Part shown: piece by piece, positions 28,015-36,989 of the stretch
How the letters are laid out: each line of letters opens with the position of its first letter
Numbering within the stretch: position 1 is the stretch's first letter
NCBI RefSeq assembly: GCF_031846245.1
Contig: NZ_JAVRIC010000010.1
Coordinates: 59,961 to 123,960 of the forward strand
Reading direction: 5' to 3'
DNA from: Banduia mediterranea
GTDB taxonomy: Bacteria; Pseudomonadota; Gammaproteobacteria; Nevskiales; Nevskiaceae
DNA length: 64,000 nt
Position numbers and translations under genes: made by a program
Notes under the pieces: model-generated
What the model was told of the DNA's origin: nothing
The model's database searches: none
Seen by the model: the letters and a program-made list of their open reading frames with translations, nothing else

Positions 28015-29309
28015 GTGAAGCGATACCCCATCGTCAGCATCACCGCCGACAACTCGGGCTGCAGGTCGAACTTCGACAGCCCGTCCGCAGCCTGCGTGGG
28101 CACGCCGCCGAGCTTGGGGCTCTGCTGGTAGTACTCGAGGCGCAGGCTCCAGTTGCCGCGTCCGGGCACGGCGCTGCCGATCTTGATTCCGGCGGTCACG
28201 GCATCGAATTCGGCCAGTCGGGTGTCGGCGCTGGCTTCGCTCACCAGGGTTTCCTCTCCGTCGTCGAGGGCCACATGATAGAAGTCCGCTGCGGTCTGTG
28301 AATACCAGCGCAAGTGGGGTTCCAGATAATGCGCCGTGCCGAAGTACCAGCGATAGCTCAAATCCACGGTGTGTGAATCGATGCCCCAGTCGTCGGTCAT
28401 GTAGCGATATGAAATCTCGGTGACGTCGCGGTCGAACACGAAGCGCTTGTAGCTCATGAACAGCGCGTTCTTGCTGCGGCTGTCCGGTCGCGCCTCGTAG
28501 ACGTAACGCAGCGGCTCGCCATCTGCGCCGACCACGCTCAGCACCTTGTACGGGTCGTTCTGATAGCCGCTGGAGGCACTCAGCGAGTAGTTCATCTGGA
28601 ACAGGCTTTTCGGATCGATCACCTGAGTCCAGCCCAGCACTACGTCGGTGACGGTCTTGGAGTCCGAGCTGCCGTCGCGCCAGCCGTTCATATCGTCGTC
28701 GATGCCGTCGTCGTCGTCCGAGTCGCTCGCGACTCGCATCACGGCCAGGGGGATCGGGATGCCGCCGACTGGATCGATGCTGTCGGACTCGAAGTTCAGG
28801 CCGGCGCTGAGTGTGGTGTTGTGCTGGAACAGGTCACGCGCGTAGCGCAGGTTCCCCCCCAGGGACACGAAGTCGTATTCGGTACCGGCGTTGACGCCGA
28901 ATCCCAGGGTATCCACATCGCTCAGCGGAAACTGGTAGTCGACGAGGCCCTGGAAGCGCGTATCGCGGAAGCGGTCGTCCAGCGGCGTTTCGTTCGGGTC
29001 CGCCGTATAGGGGCTGGGGCCCGCGAAGGTCTGCGGGGTCGAGGCTGGCGTCGCCCCGTTCGGGGATGCGCCGGTCAGCGTGTCAACGACCAGCTTGGCG
29101 GTGAAGTAGCGTTCCGCACCGAGGTTCAGCGTGCCCTTGAGCACCGGTTCCACGGCCTGAACCCGGTTGTCGCTTTCGGCATAGACCATCACCGCCGTGT
29201 CGATATCCCAGGTCTTGTCCTCGGCCTGCGCGGACGGCAGGCCGCCGCCCAGCAGCGTCAGCGTCGCGGCTGCCAGTGCGCGCCGCTTGTCCTCCGGCGT
29301 CAGTTGCAT
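28008..29309 (-). CDS. DUF3570 outer-membrane beta-barrel protein
   Basis: A 433-residue DUF3570 protein. The start at 29309 overlaps the DUF4266 gene by 10 bp, which argues for translational coupling. A signal peptide precedes AQAEDKTWDID. The mature part is an alternating barrel sequence (VDYQFPLSDVDTLGFGVN, WTQVIDPKSLFQMNYSLS, SYRYMTDDWGIDSHTVDLSY) with an Asp-rich loop SDSDDDDGIDDD that could bind Ca2+. It ends MGYRFTW, a C-terminal aromatic signature. The role of the family is unknown; it recurs with ApbE and DUF4266. Confidence 0.88.
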   Translation of the reverse strand: MQLTPEDKRRALAAATLTLLGGGLPSAQAEDKTWDIDTAVMVYAESDNRVQAVEPVLKGTLNLGAERYFTAKLVVDTLTGASPNGATPASTPQTFAGPSPYTADPNETPLDDRFRDTRFQGLVDYQFPLSDVDTLGFGVNAGTEYDFVSLGGNLRYARDLFQHNTTLSAGLNFESDSIDPVGGIPIPLAVMRVASDSDDDDGIDDDMNGWRDGSSDSKTVTDVVLGWTQVIDPKSLFQMNYSLSASSGYQNDPYKVLSVVGADGEPLRYVYEARPDSRSKNALFMSYKRFVFDRDVTEISYRYMTDDWGIDSHTVDLSYRWYFGTAHYLEPHLRWYSQTAADFYHVALDDGEETLVSEASADTRLAEFDAVTAGIKIGSAVPGRGNWSLRLEYYQQSPKLGGVPTQAADGLSKFDLQPELSAVMLTMGYRFTW

Positions 29310-29530
29310 CCGCAACCTCCACCGCCGAAGCCGCGTCCGCCGCTGCTGGCTTCCTTGCTGAAGTAGACGTGGTCGTCCAGGCCGGCCTGAACCGGGTCGG
29401 CGCTCGCCTGCATGTCGGGGCGGGCCAGCACGCTGCGCTCCCAGGGCTTGGCGCCGAGGTGGCTGCAAGCGCCGAGGCTGAGGCTGCCCAGCAGGATGGC
29501 GGTGATCAATACGGGCTTTGTTCGAAGCAT
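29300..29530 (-). CDS. DUF4266 small lipoprotein
   Basis: A 76-residue lipoprotein with lipobox LGACS. The mature peptide is short and ends in a Gly/Cys-rich tail GGRGFGGGGCGCN. KPWERSVLARPDM and DHVYFSKEASSGG are the DUF4266 hallmarks. The ATG at 29530 is the start that opens the signal peptide directly. First gene of the DUF4266-DUF3570-ApbE operon. The C-terminal Cys-Gly-Cys might be a metal or thiol site; that is inference. Confidence 0.85.
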   Translation of the reverse strand: MLRTKPVLITAILLGSLSLGACSHLGAKPWERSVLARPDMQASADPVQAGLDDHVYFSKEASSGGRGFGGGGCGCN

Positions 29531-29740
29531 TCCTGGACTCGGGCATTGTGTGAGTGAAGAGTGATCCGAGGAAACGCGCATCGTCCGTGCCGGCCACGGT
29601 CAAAACCAAGGAGTATTTTTACATCCTTTTGAAAACAAAAGAATTAGACTCGTTTCTGCATAAGATTTATGCGATCCTGGCGAGGGTCTACACGCGCAAT
29701 CCCGCAAAAAATGCGAACAGGCTTTGCAGTCGTCGCGACG

Positions 29741-29767
29741 CAATTATCAAGTGGGTGAACTACTGGC
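29741..29767 (+). repeat. Dispersed repeat shared with 17033-17059
   Basis: The segment starting GCAATTATCAAGTGGGTGAAC matches the reverse complement of 17033-17059 at about 25 of 28 bases. Both copies sit at the edge of AT-rich, gene-free segments next to inverted-repeat elements, suggesting ends of the same mobile-element family. Confidence 0.5.
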
Positions 29768-29927
29768 AGCCTGTCGGACTCAGAGGGTCGTAGCGAGGGC
29801 TTGGTCCTGTGAGATGAAAATTTCGGGAGACCGAGGCGAATATCGGGAATTATTCAACGAGGGCGTCCGGAATTTTCAGCCGCAGGGTCGAAGTCGCAGT
29901 CGATCATCCTGAGTCCGACAGGCAGCC
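29765..29927. repeat. MITE-like element with 19-bp inverted repeats
   Basis: GGCAGCCTGTCGGACTCAG at 29765-29783 is inverted at 29909-29927 with one mismatch in 19. The 163-bp segment encodes nothing recognisable. Size, terminal repeats and lack of coding fit a miniature inverted-repeat element or an insertion-sequence relic. Confidence 0.55.
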
Positions 29928-30052
29928 AGACCGCCGCCAGGTTCCAGAAACGGCACAATGCTCGCTAGACAATCTGTTCGAGCGAGGCAATGCCGGCGCG
30001 GTCGGGTTCGACGCGCCGCGCCTTTTGGGGTCAAAACCGGGTCTGGGCGGGG

Positions 30053-31957
30053 ATGCGCATGAGCGGCAGTGCACAGGGGCGAGTGCGCCTGAGCTTCGGC
30101 GATACGCTGAAGATTCTGGCGCCGTACTTCTACGAAAATCTGTTCGAGCAGCTGCGCGCGATCTGGTTCATCGTGGCCTATCTGCTGCTGTTCCAGATTC
30201 TGGTGCTGGGCCTGCCGATCGTGCATGCGCTGATGATCGGCGTGGGTATCGGCATCGTCGCGCTGGGGCTGATGTTCTTCATGGAAGGGCTGCGCCTGGG
30301 CTTGATGCCGCTGGGCGAAACCATCGGCGCGGTGCTGCCGCGCAATTCCTCGCTGATCGTGATTCTCGGCTTTGCCTTCCTGCTGGGCCTGGGCGCGACC
30401 TTCGCCGAGCCGGCCATCGCGGTGCTGCGCAGCGCCGGCGCCGGTGTGCAGCCCGATCAGGCGCCGCTGCTCTACAGCCTGCTCAATGACTTCGCCAGCC
30501 AGCTCGTCGCCGTGGTCGGTATCGGCGTCGGCGTGGCGGTGCTGCTCGGCATCCTGCGTTTCTTCCTCGGCTGGTCGCTCAAGACCCTGGTGCTGCCGCT
30601 GGTCGCGTTGATGTGTGCCTTGACGGTCTATGCGCACTACAGCGATGTGCTGCAACCGGTGCTGGGCCTGGCCTGGGACTGTGGGGCCGTCACCACCGGA
30701 CCGGTCACGGTGCCGCTGGTGCTGGCACTGGGCATCGGCGTGTGCCGCATCGTGGGCGACGGCGACAGCGGCAACGCCGGTTTCGGCATCGTCACCCTGG
30801 CCTCGTTGTTTCCGGTGTTGGCAGTACTGTTGCTCGGCATGTGGCACGTGCAGCAGGACGACTACTACGGTCAGCCGAATTACACCGGCACGGTTGCCGT
30901 CGCGACGGTGCAACGCGCCGAAGCGCCGGCGGCTGGTTCGGCGACCGAGCCCACCGGATTCAGCAAGGACGAGTTCCAGAAGTTCCTCAAGAACGGCGTG
31001 CCGCCGAGCGACTATCGGTTCCGCTTCGAAGGTGGGGAATCGATGTTGGTGGACGGACGGATCGTGCTCGATGACGCCACACTGGTGCTGGAGAAACGGC
31101 AACTGCTGCAGGCCAATGTGGTCTCGCGCGCGACCTGGGACCCCAGCGTGGATTTTGCGCGCGAACTGCATCAGGGTTCGATTTCCGCATTGCGCGCGAT
31201 CGTGCCGCTGTGCATCTTCCTGCTGATCACGCTGCGTCTGGTACTGCCCGAGCGGCTGCGCAACCGTGACGAGATCTTCATCGGCATCGCCTTTTCGCTG
31301 GTCGGCATGAGCCTGTTCATGTTGGGGATCACGCTGGGGCTGACGCCGCTCGGCACCCAGCTGGGCAGCAATGTGCCGCTGAGCTTTGCCACGCTCACGC
31401 CCTGGGGCGCCGAGGGCCTGCGCGAGCCGCTGTTCGAGTCCGAGGTGGCCGGCAAGCTGATCGCCGCGATCTTCGGCTTCTTCCTCGGTTACGGCGCTAC
31501 TTTGGCGGAACCGGCGCTCAACGCCCTGGGCGGTACGGTGGAGAAGATCACCGTCGGCGCCTTCAAGAAATCGCTGCTGATGCAGTCGGTGGCGCTGGGC
31601 GTAGGGGCCGGCATCGCCGTCGGCGTGATCAAGATCGCCTTCAACATCCCGCTGGAATACCTGCTGATTCCGCCGTATCTGCTGCTGTTGGCGCTCACGG
31701 CGATTTCCAGCGAGGAGTTCGTCAATTTCGGCTGGGACAGCGCGGGCGTGACCACCGGGCCGATCACCGTGCCGCTGGTGCTGGCGATGGGCCTGGGTAT
31801 CGGCGCCAACGTGCCGGGAGTGATCGATGGATTCGGCGTACTCGCCCTGGCCTCGGTCGGGCCGATCATCACCGTGTTGACGGTGGGTCTGATCGTGTCG
31901 CGCGCACGCCGAGTGGAGCAGGGCCTGTCCGGTCGCGGCGTGGGAGCGGTGCCATGA
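30053..31957 (+). CDS. DUF1538 integral membrane protein (two-repeat transporter-like)
   Basis: A protein of about 634 residues with two homologous membrane halves (about residues 15-280 and 380-620), each with several hydrophobic helices. Each half carries the motif DxGxVTTGPxTVPLVLAxGxG (WDCGAVTTGPVTVPLVLALG and WDSAGVTTGPITVPLVLAMG) and an LGxGATxAEPA segment. A polar domain of about 100 residues links them. The inverted or tandem repeat plan and Gly-rich motif resemble ion or solute transporters, but the substrate is unknown. It overlaps the following PII-like gene by ATGA. I use the ATG at 30053; a second one is at 30059. Confidence 0.85.
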   Translation: MRMSGSAQGRVRLSFGDTLKILAPYFYENLFEQLRAIWFIVAYLLLFQILVLGLPIVHALMIGVGIGIVALGLMFFMEGLRLGLMPLGETIGAVLPRNSSLIVILGFAFLLGLGATFAEPAIAVLRSAGAGVQPDQAPLLYSLLNDFASQLVAVVGIGVGVAVLLGILRFFLGWSLKTLVLPLVALMCALTVYAHYSDVLQPVLGLAWDCGAVTTGPVTVPLVLALGIGVCRIVGDGDSGNAGFGIVTLASLFPVLAVLLLGMWHVQQDDYYGQPNYTGTVAVATVQRAEAPAAGSATEPTGFSKDEFQKFLKNGVPPSDYRFRFEGGESMLVDGRIVLDDATLVLEKRQLLQANVVSRATWDPSVDFARELHQGSISALRAIVPLCIFLLITLRLVLPERLRNRDEIFIGIAFSLVGMSLFMLGITLGLTPLGTQLGSNVPLSFATLTPWGAEGLREPLFESEVAGKLIAAIFGFFLGYGATLAEPALNALGGTVEKITVGAFKKSLLMQSVALGVGAGIAVGVIKIAFNIPLEYLLIPPYLLLLALTAISSEEFVNFGWDSAGVTTGPITVPLVLAMGLGIGANVPGVIDGFGVLALASVGPIITVLTVGLIVSRARRVEQGLSGRGVGAVP

Positions 31958-33183
31958 GCACGCATTTCCAGGTCTTGCACAAGGTTTCCGTGGTCGCGGC
32001 GATTCTGCCGCCGGCCAGCGCCAAGCCGGTGATCGAGCGCCTGTTCGCCTCTGGGGAACGCAACGCCTTCGTGACCAATGCGCGCGGCACGCTGATCCGT
32101 GACCAATGGATGCAGCGCTTCCTGCCGCTGATCAGTCCCGAAAAGGAAATCCTGCGATTTCTGGTGCCGGACGCTCAGGTGGACGGCGTGATCCGGGACA
32201 TCGCCGATGCTGGCGGGCTGCGATATCCCGGCGCCGGCGCCGTGTACTCGGTGCCCTGCGACGACCTCTATCACACGCCGGATTTTCCGATCTGGGCCGG
32301 ATTGGACACCGACGAGCCGGGTACCGACGCGACGCTTTCCCTGCGCGAGAATCTGTCCGCGATCTCCTGCATCCTGCAGCCGGAACAGACCGAGACGGTA
32401 TCGCGCGCCGCGGTGCAGGCCGGTGCGCACGGTCCGGTGATCTTCTACTGCGAGGGACGCGGCCTGCGGGATCGGCTGGGCTGGCTGCGCATCACCAAGA
32501 AGCGCACCAAGGAAGTGATGACCCTGATCGTGGACAACGCGGATGCCGATGCCATCGTCGAGGCGATCCGCATCGCCGGCCGTCTGGACATGCCGGGACG
32601 CGGCTATCTCTACCGCATGCCGGTACAGAAAGGCATCGTCAATCTCGCCAGTCGCATCGGCAGCCGCAACTACGCGGCGGACATGCAGCAGGTCATTTCC
32701 GCGATCGACGGCCTGATGGGGCACACCGATTGGCGGCGCCGCAACATCGTGCGCCTCGGCAGCGGCGGCCGCGCCGCCGGGCTTGGTCTGGAAGGTGAGG
32801 ACACGGCGGAGGCCGCCGAGGCGCATACCCGGCTCACCTTCATCGTCGGCGAGGCACACACGCAGATGCTGCTCGATGCCGCCTTGTCCGCCGGCGCGGT
32901 CGGCGCCAACATCATGTCCGCGCGTTTCGTCGAAGCCGAATCGAAAGTGACGATGGGGCGCCGGCTCAATCGCGAACGCAGCTGGGTGCAGACCGTGATG
33001 CCGAGCGAGCAGGCCGGTGAGATTCTCAAGGCGGTGATGGAGAAGGCCGAAGCCGAAGGGATTTCGGAAGCCTGCCTGTTCGCGCAGCCGGTCACGCGCG
33101 TGCTGACCTACCGGGCACAGGCGGCCCGCAGCGCCGCGCCCGGCAGGACCTATCGGGGCATCCCGGTTTTGCACGAACGCTGA
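31954..33183 (+). CDS. Triple PII-like domain protein
   Basis: A 409-residue soluble protein with three PII/GlnB-like beta-alpha-beta-beta-alpha-beta units at about residues 10-102, 134-225 and 292-387. Each starts with a hydrophobic strand (VSVVAAILPP, SAISCILQPEQ, LTFIVGEAH) and contains a basic or polar T-loop-like section. The second helix-strand pair shows typical spacing (VMTLIVDNADADAIVEAI). Canonical PII is a homotrimer of about 112-residue chains, so this single chain could fold as a pseudo-trimer. Its overlap with the DUF1538 gene suggests direct control of that membrane protein by nucleotide or metabolite binding, by analogy with GlnK-AmtB and SbtB-SbtA. Confidence 0.82.
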   Translation: MSTHFQVLHKVSVVAAILPPASAKPVIERLFASGERNAFVTNARGTLIRDQWMQRFLPLISPEKEILRFLVPDAQVDGVIRDIADAGGLRYPGAGAVYSVPCDDLYHTPDFPIWAGLDTDEPGTDATLSLRENLSAISCILQPEQTETVSRAAVQAGAHGPVIFYCEGRGLRDRLGWLRITKKRTKEVMTLIVDNADADAIVEAIRIAGRLDMPGRGYLYRMPVQKGIVNLASRIGSRNYAADMQQVISAIDGLMGHTDWRRRNIVRLGSGGRAAGLGLEGEDTAEAAEAHTRLTFIVGEAHTQMLLDAALSAGAVGANIMSARFVEAESKVTMGRRLNRERSWVQTVMPSEQAGEILKAVMEKAEAEGISEACLFAQPVTRVLTYRAQAARSAAPGRTYRGIPVLHER

Positions 33184-33426
33184 AATCGGCCGCGCCGTAA
33201 CGGCGCCGGCGGATGCGATGTCACCACGCAGACATCGGCAGTCCAAACATTGCCTGGTGGATCGCTCTCGTCATCCAATAGTTCGCCGGTCTCGCCAGAT
33301 TGCGACGCAGTTCGCCGAAGGCTCGAATCGTTCGGATCGTAACTTATTGATTGTTAAGGACTCCATTGGTGGCATTGCGCATGCCTTACTACTATGGTTG
33401 TGACCATTCATCGACTAGGAGACTTC

Positions 33427-33810
33427 ATGAACTACCGCGCCACCGCTCTGGCCCTGCTCGCTGCACTGATGCTCAACGGCTGCGTGTTGCACATCGGCCG
33501 GGACGGCGATCACGTTGACGATCAGTACGACAGCGTCCACGCCCAGGAAACCCGCAATCGCGAGGCGATCAGCCGTCTTGCGCTGGGCTCGTCCCTGGAT
33601 CAGGTCCGCAGCCAGTTCGGCGATCCGGATTTCACCGAAGCCTCCCTGGTCGACGGCCACGAAATCCGCGTTCTGCGGTACCGCACCCACCGCACGCACT
33701 CGGATGGCGACACCACCCGGGACGAAACCACGCCGCTGGTATTCGAGGACAGCAAGCTGGTTGGAATCGGGGAACGGGCGGCAGCGGAGGCGATGCGGGC
33801 CGGTGGCTAG
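33427..33810 (+). CDS. DUF3192 lipoprotein
   Basis: A 127-residue lipoprotein with lipobox LNGCV. AGGAG lies 6-10 bases before the ATG at 33427. The mature part has the DUF3192 pattern: NREAISRLALGSSLDQVRSQFGDPDFTEA, VLRYRTHRTHSDGDTTRDETTPLVFEDSKLVGIGE. The SmpA/BamE-like GxxxxxVxxxxGxPD motif suggests an envelope protein with a BamE-type fold. Function unknown; single gene. Confidence 0.87.
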   Translation: MNYRATALALLAALMLNGCVLHIGRDGDHVDDQYDSVHAQETRNREAISRLALGSSLDQVRSQFGDPDFTEASLVDGHEIRVLRYRTHRTHSDGDTTRDETTPLVFEDSKLVGIGERAAAEAMRAGG

Positions 33811-34015
33811 CAAATTCTAGCCGACATGGGTGCGACCGCATTGGCGCCGCCGCATAGTGCTGTTCGCTACGGATTGTTCGCCTGTCCCGATCACCGAGCC
33901 TGGAGTTCGTTGACTGGTGATTTTTGTATTCCGACTCTTGTATTCTGATTCTCACGGCTGATGCGGTGCGCGGGCCCGCGTCGATGTTTCGGGGCAAGGT
34001 TCCCCAGGGGGATTC

Positions 34016-35884
34016 GTGGCAAAGCTGATTCCTGCACGCCGGTCATGCCTGGGGCGCATGACCTCGGGCGAACGCCGTTTGTCTGAGCGTCTCGAGCAAA
34101 AGCTCGAAGATGACTATCTGTGCTGGTACGACGTGCCGCTGGGGCCGCAGCAGCGGCAACCGGACTTCGTCGTCTTCCACCCGGCGCGTGGCTTTGTCGT
34201 GCTGGAAGTGAAGGATTGGAAGCTGGACAGCATTCGGTCGATCGATCGTGCGTCGGTTGAGCTTTTGACTGCGCTTGGTATCAAGCGGGTCAGCAACCCC
34301 ATGAGTCAGGCGCGTGTCTACGCCCTGGAAGTCGTGGATGCCCTGGAGCGCGACCCGGCATTGCGCAATCCGGTGGATACGCCGTATGCCGGCCGATTGA
34401 TCATGCCGTACGGATTCGGTGTGGTGCTGTCCAGCATCACGCGCAAGCAATTTGAGGCGACGGACCTCGGACAGGTGCTCGAGCCACACAAGGTCATTTG
34501 CCAGGACGAGATGACGGATTCCGCCGATGCCGAGGATTTCCAGTCGCGCATCTGGGGCATGTTCTCGCACGTGTTCGCTTGCAAGCTGAGCCTTCCGCAA
34601 ATCGAGCGCGTGCGTTGGCACCTGTTCCCGGAGTTGCGAGTGAGTAGCGGGCAGGGGCAGTTCGGTCTGTTCGATGGGCCGGGACACAAGACGCTCGAAA
34701 TTCCCGATCTCATCAAGGTCATGGACATACAGCAAGAGATGCTGGCCCGCTCCCTAGGGGACGGGCATCGCGTGATTCATGGCGTGGCCGGCTCCGGGAA
34801 AACCATGATTCTCGGCTATCGCTGTCTGTACCTGGCCCGCGCGCTCCGCAAGCCGATTCTGGTGCTTTGCTTCAACGTCACCTTGGCCGCCCGGTTGCGT
34901 GAGCTGTTGGCTGAGCGGGGAGCCGCCGAGCAGGTTTCGGTATGCAGCTTTCATGAGTGGTGCCGCGACATGTTGCGGACCTACCACGCGAACATCCCAC
35001 GCAACAGCGGTGGCTACGCAGCCTACACGGCTGAGTTGGTGGCGCAGACCATCGCCAGTGTCGAGCGCGGCCAGATTCCGCGTGGGCAGTATGGCGCCGT
35101 AATGATCGACGAAGGCCACGACTTCGAGCCGGAATGGTTTCAACTGGTCGTGCAGATGGTGGACCCGAACAGCAACTCGGTACTGGTGCTCTACGATGAT
35201 GCGCAGTCGATCTACAAGCAGGAGAAGCAAAGGAAGTTCAGCTTTGCCAGCGTCGGCATCCAGGCGCAGGGGCGGACCACCATCCTCAAGCTCAACTACC
35301 GAAATACCTTGGAGATCCTGTCCGTCGCCAAGGCGTTTGCCGATGAATTGCTCAATCCGCAGGAATCGGACGATGACGGCGCCCCGATCGTAGCGCCTGA
35401 AAGCGCAGGGCGGCGCGGTCCGCTGCCGGAACTCGTACAGTGCAAGGACGATTGGGCGGAAGCCCGATTTATTGTCGAAAGAATCCGTGACGAAGTCGCG
35501 CAAGGTCGCGCCCTATCCGACATCGCGGTGCTGGTGCAGCACATGTCCGATCATCGGCCTTTGATCACGCGGCTTGAGGAATGCGGCATTCCCTACCTCT
35601 GCGCCGACAGTCAGAGCCGCAAGCGCGCGCTGTTCGAGAGCGCGCCCAGCGTCAAAATTGTTACCGTTTACAGCAGCAAGGGTCTGGAATTCGGCGCCAC
35701 CTTCATTCCGCGTCTGGACGCCTATGGTGTCACCCACGACAAGATCGATGCCGATGCCAGGTTGCTGTACGTGGGGATGACGCGCGCCACGCAGCGCTTG
35801 GTGATGCTGCATCAGGCCGAGGGGGGAATGGTGGGCCGCGTTCGGGAGTCGATCAACGGCGTAAGCGACGCCTTGGCAGCCTAG
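34016..35884 (+). CDS. NERD-domain UvrD-like DNA helicase
   Basis: A 622-residue protein combining a predicted nuclease and an SF1 helicase. Residues about 15-150 are NERD-like (QPDFVVFHPARGFVVLEVKDWK, a restriction-endonuclease-type D...ExK core). The helicase begins with Walker A GVAGSGKT (about residue 258), then motif II IDEGHDF, motif III YDDAQSIY, LKLNYRN, KIVTVYSSKGLEF (motif V) and LLYVGMTRAT (motif VI). GTG start after AGGGGGATTC. It stands alone. Similar proteins occur in DNA repair and in some phage-defence loci, so either role is possible. Confidence 0.88.
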   Translation: MAKLIPARRSCLGRMTSGERRLSERLEQKLEDDYLCWYDVPLGPQQRQPDFVVFHPARGFVVLEVKDWKLDSIRSIDRASVELLTALGIKRVSNPMSQARVYALEVVDALERDPALRNPVDTPYAGRLIMPYGFGVVLSSITRKQFEATDLGQVLEPHKVICQDEMTDSADAEDFQSRIWGMFSHVFACKLSLPQIERVRWHLFPELRVSSGQGQFGLFDGPGHKTLEIPDLIKVMDIQQEMLARSLGDGHRVIHGVAGSGKTMILGYRCLYLARALRKPILVLCFNVTLAARLRELLAERGAAEQVSVCSFHEWCRDMLRTYHANIPRNSGGYAAYTAELVAQTIASVERGQIPRGQYGAVMIDEGHDFEPEWFQLVVQMVDPNSNSVLVLYDDAQSIYKQEKQRKFSFASVGIQAQGRTTILKLNYRNTLEILSVAKAFADELLNPQESDDDGAPIVAPESAGRRGPLPELVQCKDDWAEARFIVERIRDEVAQGRALSDIAVLVQHMSDHRPLITRLEECGIPYLCADSQSRKRALFESAPSVKIVTVYSSKGLEFGATFIPRLDAYGVTHDKIDADARLLYVGMTRATQRLVMLHQAEGGMVGRVRESINGVSDALAA

Positions 35885-35950
35885 CAGGCTGTCGGGGAAT
35901 CACGGGCGGTCGATGTTTGTAGGGGGACGATCAAGCCGAAAGCCTGCGGC

Positions 35951-36604
35951 TCAGCGTCTGTAGCGTAGAATGTCGCCGTTGAAATCCGGTGACGAACCCG
36001 CCGTCCGCACAGGTTTGCTCTGTGTCAGGCCGTAACCCAGGGCCTGCATGTTTCGCGTGAAGTGGGGCTGCAAACCCCGGCCAGGGTCCACGACCACGAC
36101 TTCGCACCGTGGCTGCGCATGCTGTTCCACGAAGTTCGAGAGCGCGTCGATCTGCTCGACGGCGTACAGCACGTCGCTGCCGATGATCAGATCGTAGCGG
36201 TCGAGGCTGGACGGCGCATCGGCCCAACCGGTGCGGACGAAGGGAATCGCCCGCCCATTGTTGAGGCGCACGTTCTCCGCCAAAAAATGGCCGGCTTCCG
36301 GGTGAAAGTCCGTCGCGGTGATGTCCGCGTTGCGGCTGTTCAGCATCAGGCTCGCCAGACCGATCCCGCAGCCTACTTCGAGGATGCGCTTGTCGCCGCA
36401 CTCGAAGTCGCTCATGAACTGCGCCAGCACGCGGCTCGAATCCCAGAGCACACCGAACAACGGCCAGTTCGACAGCGGCATGCCGAAGGCTTCGGCGGTC
36501 TGTTCGGCATCGTCCGAAAATTGTTGGAGATCACGCAGCGAGCGCACGTGAATGTCCACGTGATCGAACTCGATGGTCTGGTAGTTCAGGCGAACGCTGG
36601 GCAT
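35951..36604 (-). CDS. Class I SAM methyltransferase (METTL21/Nnt1-like)
   Basis: A 217-residue Rossmann-fold methyltransferase. Motif I is ILEVGCGIGLASLML, followed by ITATDFHPEAGHFLAENV (ribose-binding acidic residue) and YDLIIGSDVLYAVEQID, whose D-V-L-Y resembles the DxxY motif of METTL21-type protein-lysine methyltransferases. The N-terminus (FDHVDIHVRSLRD) is typical of bacterial members. The substrate is unknown. Neighbouring genes give no clue. Confidence 0.85.
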   Translation of the reverse strand: MPSVRLNYQTIEFDHVDIHVRSLRDLQQFSDDAEQTAEAFGMPLSNWPLFGVLWDSSRVLAQFMSDFECGDKRILEVGCGIGLASLMLNSRNADITATDFHPEAGHFLAENVRLNNGRAIPFVRTGWADAPSSLDRYDLIIGSDVLYAVEQIDALSNFVEQHAQPRCEVVVVDPGRGLQPHFTRNMQALGYGLTQSKPVRTAGSSPDFNGDILRYRR

Positions 36605-36771
36605 GGATTGTCTTGTTGTCGACGGCGGGCAGCGCGAGGGCGCGGCCGCAGCCGTGCGGTATGGGGGGCGCCGAGTATGGCGGAGTCGGCGTCTTTGTGA
36701 TCCGGGGCGCTGGTGTCCTCATGCCCGGTGTCCGGCATGAGCTTGTGTGGGTGCCGGCGGAGAACTTAGGG

Positions 36772-36989
36772 TCAGGTCTTGCTTCTTGACGAAACCCGTC
36801 GATCAACACCTCGCGCGATCCGGCTTACGGTCGAGTAGTGCAGACCGAAGTGCGCGTCGATCTCCGGCCGAGCCCGTCGACAAAGGCGGCACGATCTTCC
36901 TCATTGAGGAAGATCGTTTGACGGGCATTGCCGCGCGCCATCACATGATGGATCGCGCCGAGGAATTCGATGCGTAGAGGACGGGCCAT
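36772..36989 (-). pseudogene. REP-associated tyrosine transposase (RAYT) fossil
   Basis: The start at 36989 gives MARPLRIEFLGAIHHVMARGN, the conserved N-terminus of Y1/TnpA-REP transposases with the HxH-like metal region altered (HVMARGN). After about 42 residues the sequence shifts frame straight into a C-terminal tail EIDAHFGLHYSTVSRIARG, ending SRSKT at the TGA at 36772-36774. About 200 internal residues, including the catalytic Tyr, are deleted. The downstream GACCTGACCC is the usual context of this family. Confidence 0.75.

Larger units (their letters stand above)
29531..30052. other. 522-bp intergenic region carrying mobile-element debris
   Basis: Divergent gap between the DUF4266 operon and the DUF1538 gene. 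29590-29745 is AT-rich for the genome and has runs such as AAAACAAAAGAATTAG. It then contains the repeat shared with 17032 and a 163-bp inverted-repeat element. No gene is supported. The promoter of the DUF1538 operon should lie at 29930-30050. Confidence 0.5.

Noticed and set aside
35883..35910. GCAGGCTGTCGG after the helicase gene as another copy of the 29765 element
   Set aside because: The shared core is too short, and no inverted partner is found nearby.
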